Below are positions 7,145 through 13,020 of a DNA stretch of 13,020 nucleotides, piece after piece (positions within the stretch are counted from its first letter, which is position 1; the number at the start of each line of letters is the position of its first letter). The position numbers and the translations under genes were made by a program. A model generated the notes under the pieces. It was not told the DNA's origin, did no database searches, and saw only the letters and a program-made list of their open reading frames with translations. Origin of the DNA: Lachnospiraceae bacterium (GTDB lineage: Bacteria > Bacillota > Clostridia > Lachnospirales > Lachnospiraceae); NCBI GenBank assembly GCA_024694785.1, contig JAILJL010000092.1:1-13020 (forward strand), read 5' to 3'.

Positions 7145-7588
7145 ATGCCAATTAGCTCAATTTCGGGATACAATTCAATACAGGAATACAATGACAGAGA
7201 AAAGACTCCGTTTGAGAAACGCACCGAGTGCGAGACTTGTAAGAACAGGAAATACGTAGACGGTTCGAATGAAAGCGACGTGTCCTTTAAAGCACCGACT
7301 CATGTGTCGCCGGAAGCCAGTGCGGCTGCGGTTATGTCTCATGAGCAGGAGCATGTGTCCAATGCGATTGCAAAGGGAAGCGAGGAGGGCAATGAGCTTG
7401 TATCGGTGTCCGTTTCGATTAGGTATGAAAGATGTCCTGAGTGCGGACGTGTATATGCGGCGGGAGGTTTGACTCATTCCGTAATGAAGACGTCAACACC
7501 TAATTATGGTGCGACAGGATACGGCGCAGCTCGGAAGACACAGGATTACGCGGCGACTGCAGGCGGGAATATGGATGTTAAATTATAA
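7145..7588 (+). CDS. Small HExxH protein with CxxC pairs (putative metalloprotease, SprA-related type)
   Basis: This 147-residue protein has no signal peptide or membrane segment. Its features in order are a polar N-terminus (1-25), CETCKNRKYVDGSN with CxxC at Cys29/Cys32, and DVSFKAPTHVSPEASAA. Next come HEQEH at residues 66-70 (a HExxH zinc-protease signature), a beta-rich SVSVSIRYE stretch and a second CxxC at Cys97/Cys100 (CPEC). The tail (about 115-147) is Gly/Ala/Thr-rich and looks disordered. The arrangement of the Cys pair, the SF-AP-HVSPE segment and HEQEH recalls proteins annotated as SprA-related or putative metalloproteases. I assign this from memory of the motif, not a search. 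Proteolytic activity is unproven and the third zinc ligand is not evident. The AAAGGAGA ribosome binding site is strong. The stop overlaps the start of the next gene (TAATG), which implies translational coupling. Confidence 0.72.
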   Translation: MPISSISGYNSIQEYNDREKTPFEKRTECETCKNRKYVDGSNESDVSFKAPTHVSPEASAAAVMSHEQEHVSNAIAKGSEEGNELVSVSVSIRYERCPECGRVYAAGGLTHSVMKTSTPNYGATGYGAARKTQDYAATAGGNMDVKL

Positions 7589-8892
7589 TGAATTTACCGA
7601 TTAGATTTGTTGAGAGAATGCAATCCCTGTTGGGAGAGGAATATGACGAATTTGCGAAGTGCCTTGATTCTTCGGAATATAAGGCGCTTCGTCTTAATAT
7701 GCGTAAAATAGAAGAGCTCTCCGTAAAAGACCTTCCATTTAAGTTAGAAGCCCATCCTTTTGTAAAGAATGGGTTTTATTATGATGTGTCGGATGAGCTC
7801 GGAAAAAGTCCTTATCATGCGGCAGGATTATATTATATACAGGAACCTTCTGCGATGGCACCGGCCTATTATCTTGACGCTAAGCCCCATGAAAAAGTTC
7901 TGGACCTTTGCGCAGCGCCGGGCGGTAAGACTACCCAGATAGCGGAAATGATGGAGAATACGGGACTTCTTGTGTCAAATGAAATCAACAAGGATAGGGC
8001 AAGAATCCTTTCCGAGAATATCGAAAGAATGGGGCTTAAGAATACCGTATGTACCAATATGGCGCCTGCAGCCCTGGCGGAGAAATTCCCTGAATATTTC
8101 GATAGAATATGTGTTGATGCGCCTTGCTCCGGCGAAGGCATGTTCAGAAAGAATGACGAGGCAATCGCTAACTGGAGCGAAGAGAATGTTAAGATGTGTG
8201 CGCTTCGTCAGGCAGAAATTCTTAATGAAGCCGATAAAATGCTTGCACCGGGCGGAAGGATGGTGTATTCGACCTGTACCTTTGCCAGGGAAGAGAATGA
8301 AGAGACGATAAGCGCTTTTATCGATAGACACGGGGACTATGAAGTGGAGCGTGAGATAAGATTCTTCCCGCATAAGTTCAATGGCGAGGGTCATTTCCTT
8401 GCAGTCTTGAAAAAAGGCGGAGAGAGAAAAGAAGACAATAAGGCATTAAATCCTGTTTGCGGAATAACGGAGAAGGAATTAAAGGAGTATAGAGAGTTCG
8501 AAGATAAGTATCTTAAAGTTAAGCTTTCGGGAGAATTCTTTAAGATGGGGGATACTTTGTATCTTGCGCCGGAATATATGCCGGATCTTAAGAAATTATA
8601 TGTCCTAAGATCGGGACTTATACTCGGAGAGGTTAAGAAAGGCAGATTCGAGCCAAGCCATGCATTATCACATTATCTTATGCCGTCTATGGTTAAGAAC
8701 GAGTACGTAACGGTTATAAGAGAAGATTCGGAAGACGCAATCAGGTATCTTCACGGAGATACAATAGATGCCGAAGGTTCCGTGAAAGGATATCATTTAA
8801 TAACAATAGATTCGGTAAGCGTCGGATGGGGCAAATCGGACGGAAGAATAATTAAGAATCATTATCCGAAAGGCTTGCGTATTATGTATTAA
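7588..8892 (+). CDS. RsmF/NOP2-type rRNA cytosine-C5 methyltransferase
   Basis: This 434-residue SAM-dependent RNA methyltransferase of the RsmB/NOP/Sun family probably makes 5-methylcytosine in 16S rRNA. The Rossmann core contains the SAM-binding motif DLCAAPGGKT (106-115) and the acidic residue at NEINKDR (131-137). It also has the DAPCSGEGMF motif IV with the product-release Cys180, and YSTCTF motif VI with the nucleophilic Cys230. The EPSAM segment (86-90) precedes the core as expected. The N-terminal part (about 1-75) and the C-terminal region (about 325-434, including VLRSGLILGEVKKGRFEPSHAL and a final KSDGRIIKNHYPKGLR) match the RsmF branch, whose tail carries a PUA-like RNA-binding module. 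The start ATG at 7588 overlaps the stop of the HExxH gene by one base and has no separate ribosome binding site of note. The family call is firm; the exact modified base is inferred. Confidence 0.92.
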   Translation: MNLPIRFVERMQSLLGEEYDEFAKCLDSSEYKALRLNMRKIEELSVKDLPFKLEAHPFVKNGFYYDVSDELGKSPYHAAGLYYIQEPSAMAPAYYLDAKPHEKVLDLCAAPGGKTTQIAEMMENTGLLVSNEINKDRARILSENIERMGLKNTVCTNMAPAALAEKFPEYFDRICVDAPCSGEGMFRKNDEAIANWSEENVKMCALRQAEILNEADKMLAPGGRMVYSTCTFAREENEETISAFIDRHGDYEVEREIRFFPHKFNGEGHFLAVLKKGGERKEDNKALNPVCGITEKELKEYREFEDKYLKVKLSGEFFKMGDTLYLAPEYMPDLKKLYVLRSGLILGEVKKGRFEPSHALSHYLMPSMVKNEYVTVIREDSEDAIRYLHGDTIDAEGSVKGYHLITIDSVSVGWGKSDGRIIKNHYPKGLRIMY

Positions 8893-8936
8893 AAAAAATA
8901 AATAAATACGTGTTTGCCTATTTGCTTTTTGATTTT

Positions 8937-8945
8937 TGTTATGAT
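8937..8945 (+). promoter_or_regulatory. Predicted extended -10 promoter for the ABC exporter operon
   Basis: TG at 8937-8938 followed one base later by TATGAT (8940-8945) forms an extended -10 box, identical over ten bases to the one in front of rfbF. No good -35 stands at standard spacing; the best candidate, TTGCCT at 8914-8919, has a 20-base spacer. The predicted start would give a leader of about 35 bases, too short for an attenuator or leader peptide. Confidence 0.55.
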
Positions 8946-8952
8946 AGTATCA
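8942..8952. promoter_or_regulatory. Short inverted repeat over the -10/+1 region, possible operator
   Basis: The bases form a perfect palindrome, TGATA and TATCA around one central G, overlapping the -10 box and expected transcription start of the exporter operon. Its position is ideal for a repressor, but five-base AT-rich arms arise easily by chance. Confidence 0.3.
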
Positions 8953-8987
8953 ATACATAGGTTTTAAAATGGAGGATACGAAATATC

Positions 8988-10763
8988 ATGAAGAATGCGA
9001 AATTTTTGTTTCGATTCATCAAGCCGCATTTCGTTAGCTATTGTCTTGGACTTATAGTTTTGGGAATAGTCGATTATGCATCACTTTTCGTGCCGAAGAT
9101 CACGGGAGAGATGGTAGACGGACTCAAGGCAAATTCCATGGGCATGGATGGCGTAATGAACTGCATATACAGAATTCTTCTTGTAGGAGCGATAATGATG
9201 GTTGGCCGCTTCTTATGGAGAATTTTTTTAATGCTTACGGCCAGAAAAGTCGAATATGACATAAGGAATGAGCTTTTTAGACATTTGGAGACAATGGATG
9301 TCGAATACTACAACGAGCATAAGGTTGGTGGACTTATGGCTCATTTTACGCAGGACCTTTCTGCAGTGCGACAGGCTCTGGGACCTGCGGTTTTATCTGC
9401 ATTTGATGCAACTGTTATGGCAACGATGGTTATCATAAGAATGCTTATGACAGCTAACCTTCGTCTTACCGTAATCATAATAATTCCTATGCTTTTTATT
9501 ATGTTTGGAGAGTTATGGTTCGGTAAGTGGGTACATAAAGTGTATAAGAGAATGCAGAAGGCATTCGAGGACTTATCGGACTTTGTACAGGAATCCATAT
9601 CCGGTGCCAGAGTTATTAAGGCATTTGTAAGAGAGAAGGCCGAAGGTGAAGCTTTCGAGAAGCAGAACGCGATTACGCGTGCGAAGAATATGCATTTCAT
9701 GAAGATGATTGCGATTGAGGACCCTGTTCTTAGATTCATCATCGGATTGAGCTCGCTTATAACGCTGTTTGTCGGCGGTAAGATGGTACTTAGAGGTACA
9801 CTTTCTCTCGGAAGTTTTGTTGCGTTTACGCAGTATATTGCAATGCTTGTATGGCCTATGATAGCAGCAGGCGATGCAATCAATATGTTCTCGAGAGGTA
9901 CAGCTTCAATCTCACGTCTTAATGATATTTTTGAGTCTACCAGTGAGATTAAGGAAGAAAGTCCGGCAGATGTACCGACGGATGAGATTCATACCTTTAA
10001 GGGTGGAATTACATTAAAGGATTTAACTTTTATCCATAGAGATCATCTGGAGCCGACTTTAAGAGATGTGTCTATAGATGTTAAGCCGGGTACAACGATT
10101 GCTGTTATAGGAAGAACGGGTTCGGGTAAGAGTACGCTTGTGAATTTGTTACTCCACTTATATCAGGTTAATCGCGGAATGATATTCTTTGATGGTAAGG
10201 ACATAAGAGATATACCGCTTAACGAACTTAGAAATAATATTGCATATGTACCGCAGGATAACTTCTTATTCTCGGATACACTTGAGAATAATATAGTATT
10301 CTCCGTTGGCAAGGCTTCAAGAGAGAACGTCAGAAAAGCGGCACAGCAGGCTTGTATCGATGAAGCAATCATGGAATTCCCTGAGAATTACGAGACTGTT
10401 GTCGGCGAGCGCGGAGTTACTTTGTCCGGCGGACAGAAGCAGAGAAGTTCAATTGCAAGAGCTCTTATCAAAGATGCTCCTATACTTATATTGGATGATT
10501 CACTTTCTGCGGTTGATACCGATACGGAAGAGAAGATTCTTAAGAATTTGAAAGAGGCAAGAGCCGGCAAGACCACAATTATCATTGCTCACAGAATTAC
10601 AACGATTCAGAATGCCGATGTGATCATGGTTATCGATGAAGGCAAACTTGCGGAATGCGGCAATCACCATGAGCTTATGAAGCTTAACGGTATCTATAAG
10701 GATATGTTTGATAAGCAGCAGCTCGAGGCGATGAAAGCATCAATGGAAGGAGGTAATGCGTAA
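8988..10763 (+). CDS. ABC exporter half-transporter, BmrC/YheI-like (degenerate Walker B)
   Basis: This 591-residue half-transporter has an N-terminal six-helix membrane domain (about 15-310) and a C-terminal ATPase domain (about 340-575). Walker A is GRTGSGKST (375-383), the Q-loop glutamine is Gln423, the signature is the canonical LSGGQ (479-483) and the switch histidine is His535. Walker B reads ILILDDS, so the residue after Asp503 is Asp504 in place of the catalytic glutamate, making its own ATP site catalytically weak. This is typical of one partner of a heterodimeric multidrug-type exporter. The next gene overlaps the stop by one base (TAATG) and encodes the other partner. Lengths 591 and 672 resemble Bacillus BmrC (about 585) and BmrD (about 673). 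GGAGG at 8971-8975 is 12 bases from the ATG, a longer spacing than usual. The exported substrate cannot be read from sequence. Confidence 0.93.
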   Translation: MKNAKFLFRFIKPHFVSYCLGLIVLGIVDYASLFVPKITGEMVDGLKANSMGMDGVMNCIYRILLVGAIMMVGRFLWRIFLMLTARKVEYDIRNELFRHLETMDVEYYNEHKVGGLMAHFTQDLSAVRQALGPAVLSAFDATVMATMVIIRMLMTANLRLTVIIIIPMLFIMFGELWFGKWVHKVYKRMQKAFEDLSDFVQESISGARVIKAFVREKAEGEAFEKQNAITRAKNMHFMKMIAIEDPVLRFIIGLSSLITLFVGGKMVLRGTLSLGSFVAFTQYIAMLVWPMIAAGDAINMFSRGTASISRLNDIFESTSEIKEESPADVPTDEIHTFKGGITLKDLTFIHRDHLEPTLRDVSIDVKPGTTIAVIGRTGSGKSTLVNLLLHLYQVNRGMIFFDGKDIRDIPLNELRNNIAYVPQDNFLFSDTLENNIVFSVGKASRENVRKAAQQACIDEAIMEFPENYETVVGERGVTLSGGQKQRSSIARALIKDAPILILDDSLSAVDTDTEEKILKNLKEARAGKTTIIIAHRITTIQNADVIMVIDEGKLAECGNHHELMKLNGIYKDMFDKQQLEAMKASMEGGNA

Positions 10764-12781
10764 TGAAGAGATTACTTACCTACCTTAAACCACATGTATT
10801 TGCGATGATTGTATCGCTTATACTTACGCTTTTTATAATTGTGCTTGAATTATACAGGCCGATTATCATAGGTGATGCTATTGATGATTACATCAATTCG
10901 TACTATAAGCCATACGCGGAAGTAAGCGTTGAAGATGATACAACCATAAGCTTCAGAGGAAAGTTATACAGCAAGCACTTTGATGAGGAAAAAGCGCATG
11001 ATTTCATACAGCTTTTCCTTTGCGGTGATAAGTATTATTTGTTCCATCTTGATTCCTTAATGAAGAGCGAGATTCTTTCAAAGTATAACGAAGAGGCTGC
11101 TGTAGTATCGGAAGACGGTACATACGTACAGGTAACTCTTAATGGTGATGCATATAAGGGAGAACTTCTTTCGACTGAAGAGCTTGAGATAATAAGAACA
11201 AGAGATTTCGAAGGCATCAATAAATCGTCTGTAGATTACTTATTGATACTTTTCTTAAGCGTTATCTGTAATATGCTTAGTATCTACGTATTACAGCGAA
11301 TGGGTCAGGATATTATCTATGAGATAAGAAATCAGATATTTAACCATATCCATACCCTTTCGGTTCGTTTCTTCAATAACGTGCCGGTCGGAGTACTGGT
11401 GACGCGTGTAACCAACGATACCGAATCGGTTAACGAGCTTTTTACGCAGGTGCTTGTTAAGTTCTTTAAGAACATAATAATGATTGTCGGATATGCGGTA
11501 GTAATGTTACGTATCAATCCAAGAATGACCGGATATGCGTTCATAATGATGCCGTTCGTATTCGTACTTACGGTCTACTTCAGATACTTATCGAGAAAAG
11601 CATACAGAATGGTGCGTGCTGCGATTACCGAGATCAATATATTCTTATCCGAGAACTTGTCCGGTATGCGACTTATCCAGATCTTTACAAGAGAGGATCA
11701 GAAGCAGGAAGAGTTTGAAGTTAAGAATATGAAGTATTATAAGGCAAGCTATAGAGAGCTTATGACCTTTGCCATATTCAGACCTTCGATATACGGCTTA
11801 TCCGTAATCGCGCTTGTGCTCATTATGGGCTTCGGCGGTAAGTTTACTCTGGAAGGTACGCTTACAATCGGTACCCTTTACATATTCATCAATTATATTA
11901 AGCATTTCTTTGAGCCTATACAGGAACTTGCAGAGCAGTTTGGTACATTGCAGTCTTCAATCGCGGCATCCGAGAAGATATTCTCGATACTCGACGAGAA
12001 GCCGGATATCGTATCACCGAAGAACCCGGTGCCGATTGAGGGCTTAAAGGGAGAGATTGAATTCAAGAATGTATGGTTTGCTTATGAGAATGAAGAATAT
12101 GTATTAAAGGATATCAATTTCAAGATTAAGCCGGGCGAGAAGGTGGCATTTGTCGGTGCGACCGGAGCAGGTAAGACATCAATCCTTAATCTTATGGGCA
12201 GATATTATGATGTTCAGAAGGGACAGATTCTTATCGACGGCGTTGATATTAAGGATATAGATCTTGATACGCTTAGAGGCGACATAGGTCAGGTATTGCA
12301 GGATGTATTCATCTTTACGGGTGATATAAGAGAGAATATAACATTACGTAATGAGAATATCAGTGATGCGGATATGAAGGAAGCTGCAAAGTATGTTAAT
12401 GCGGATTACTTCATAGATAAGTTGCCGAAGAAGTATGATGAGCCTGTATCCGAAAGAGGTGCTACGTTCTCTGCAGGCCAGAGACAGCTTCTCTCGTTTG
12501 CAAGAACACTTGCATACGATCCTAAGATTCTTGTGCTTGACGAGGCAACAGCCAATATTGATACAGAGACGGAAAGTCTTATAACGGAAGCTTTGCAGAA
12601 GCTTATGGAGGGCAGAACCACAATTATGGTTGCTCACAGACTCTCGACTATCCAACATGCAGACAGAATCATGGTTATGGATCACGGCGAGATTAAAGAA
12701 TGCGGTTCTCACCAGGAATTACTGGCGCAGAATGGAATATATAAGAAACTGTATGATTTACAGTTAGCAACGCAGGAATAG
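10763..12781 (+). CDS. ABC exporter half-transporter, BmrD/YheH-like (catalytic Walker B, degenerate signature)
   Basis: This is the second subunit of the heterodimeric exporter, 672 residues. After the first membrane helix (about 12-32) comes a hydrophilic insertion of about 100 residues (about 47-150) before the second helix. It is expected outside the membrane, as in BmrD/YheH. The remaining helices run to about 395, followed by the ATPase domain with Walker A GATGAGKTS (465-473), Gln513, a signature altered to FSAGQ (569-573), Walker B ILVLDE with catalytic Glu594 and His625. It therefore has the glutamate its partner lacks and lacks the LSGGQ its partner has. Together they form one good and one degenerate ATP site. 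The start overlaps the upstream stop, implying coupled, balanced translation. Multidrug, lipid or peptide export are all possible. Confidence 0.93.
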   Translation: MKRLLTYLKPHVFAMIVSLILTLFIIVLELYRPIIIGDAIDDYINSYYKPYAEVSVEDDTTISFRGKLYSKHFDEEKAHDFIQLFLCGDKYYLFHLDSLMKSEILSKYNEEAAVVSEDGTYVQVTLNGDAYKGELLSTEELEIIRTRDFEGINKSSVDYLLILFLSVICNMLSIYVLQRMGQDIIYEIRNQIFNHIHTLSVRFFNNVPVGVLVTRVTNDTESVNELFTQVLVKFFKNIIMIVGYAVVMLRINPRMTGYAFIMMPFVFVLTVYFRYLSRKAYRMVRAAITEINIFLSENLSGMRLIQIFTREDQKQEEFEVKNMKYYKASYRELMTFAIFRPSIYGLSVIALVLIMGFGGKFTLEGTLTIGTLYIFINYIKHFFEPIQELAEQFGTLQSSIAASEKIFSILDEKPDIVSPKNPVPIEGLKGEIEFKNVWFAYENEEYVLKDINFKIKPGEKVAFVGATGAGKTSILNLMGRYYDVQKGQILIDGVDIKDIDLDTLRGDIGQVLQDVFIFTGDIRENITLRNENISDADMKEAAKYVNADYFIDKLPKKYDEPVSERGATFSAGQRQLLSFARTLAYDPKILVLDEATANIDTETESLITEALQKLMEGRTTIMVAHRLSTIQHADRIMVMDHGEIKECGSHQELLAQNGIYKKLYDLQLATQE

Positions 12782-12787
12782 TGTAAC

Positions 12788-12793
12788 GGAGGG
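12788..12793 (+). promoter_or_regulatory. Ribosome binding site setting the pepF start
   Basis: GGAGGG lies 9 bases before the ATG at 12803 and 6 bases after the stop of the exporter gene. It fixes the start of the partial downstream gene and suggests that gene is transcribed with the exporter, since no promoter or terminator separates them. Confidence 0.75.
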
Positions 12794-12802
12794 AATTATA
12801 AA

Positions 12803-13020
12803 ATGAGTGAGACAAAGAAGTTACGCGAAACATCCGAGATTGATGAGAAGTTTCAGTGGAACCTCGAGGATCTTTTCGCAACAGATGAAGCTTGGGAAGA
12901 GAGCTTAAAGAAAGCAGATGAGTATTTTAAGAAAATCGAATCATATAAGGGCAAGATTTCAAAGAATGCCAAGGATTTATATGATTTCTTAAAGCTTAGT
13001 GACGAGATCACGGATTGGGC
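12803..13020 (+). CDS. pepF: Oligoendopeptidase F, N-terminal part (3' partial)
   Basis: The frame runs from the ATG to the window edge, 72 complete codons. The translation begins MSETKKLRETSEI and continues with FQWNLEDLFATDEAWEE, then a charged helical stretch with SYKGKISKNAKDLYDFLKL. The W-x-L-x-D-L-F-x-x-D-x-x-W-E pattern and the following SYKGK are the characteristic start of M3-family oligoendopeptidase F, a cytoplasmic zinc peptidase that cuts short peptides. The catalytic HExxH lies far downstream, outside the window. The gene follows the exporter by 21 bases. Confidence 0.85.
   Translation, partial: MSETKKLRETSEIDEKFQWNLEDLFATDEAWEESLKKADEYFKKIESYKGKISKNAKDLYDFLKLSDEITDW

Noticed and set aside
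8891..8936. Terminator between the methyltransferase and the exporter
   Set aside because: There are A- and T-rich tracts, but no GC-containing stem can be drawn. At best a five-pair AT stem is possible.
8969..8987. ATG at 8969 as start of the first exporter gene
   Set aside because: It is out of frame with the exporter and lies within its own ribosome binding site region. The ATG at 8988 gives the family N-terminus.
8893..8987. BmrB-like leader peptide and attenuator ahead of the exporter
   Set aside because: The leader from the predicted promoter is only about 35 bases, contains no short frame with a ribosome binding site and no alternative hairpins.
9341..9883. 180-codon minus-strand open frame inside the first exporter gene
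   Set aside because: It lies wholly within the membrane domain of a well-supported gene. Its composition is what antisense of hydrophobic codons yields, with no known motif.

Overview
The window looks like chromosomal DNA of an anaerobic, low-to-moderate GC Firmicute, most likely a clostridium of the Lachnospiraceae type. The evidence is strong purine-rich ribosome binding sites, short intergenic gaps, a radical-SAM enzyme of the PflX type, and the selenium gene set yedE/TusA-like/DUF3343. The family assignment is an inference from gene content and style, not from a marker gene. All genes lie on the + strand. Coding density is high: no gap exceeds about 150 bases and no stretch over 300 bases lacks a gene. 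I see no tRNA, rRNA, CRISPR array, insertion sequence or attachment site.

Layout. (1) Positions 1-1515 are the end of a selenium-associated operon: a YedE-type membrane transporter (5' end outside the window), a one-domain TusA/YedF-like protein and a DUF3343 putative Se/S carrier. A clear hairpin terminator with a GCAA tetraloop follows at 1520-1549. (2) Positions 1577-5817 hold a promoter and a four-gene operon. It contains glucose-1-phosphate cytidylyltransferase (rfbF), the iron-sulfur PMP-dependent 3-dehydratase (rfbH), CDP-glucose 4,6-dehydratase (rfbG) and a PflX-like radical-SAM protein. The first three convert glucose-1-phosphate through CDP-glucose and CDP-4-keto-6-deoxyglucose to the 3-deoxy intermediate of CDP-3,6-dideoxyhexoses. 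The reductase partner (E3) and the enzymes that finish the sugar are not in the window. (3) Positions 5884-8892 hold a promoter followed by an XRE-type regulator with a helical repeat C-terminus, a small HExxH/Cys-pair protein and an RsmF-like rRNA cytosine-C5 methyltransferase. (4) Positions 8937-12781 hold an extended -10 promoter and a heterodimeric ABC exporter pair resembling BmrC/BmrD, whose degenerate nucleotide-site motifs are complementary. (5) Positions 12803-13020 are the start of an oligoendopeptidase F gene that runs off the right edge.

Most of the window is recognisable. The least explained parts are the incomplete dideoxysugar pathway with an attached radical-SAM gene, and the regulator/HExxH-protein/rRNA methyltransferase cluster. 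I found no clear evidence of a wholly new system; the findings are specific leads with stated limits.
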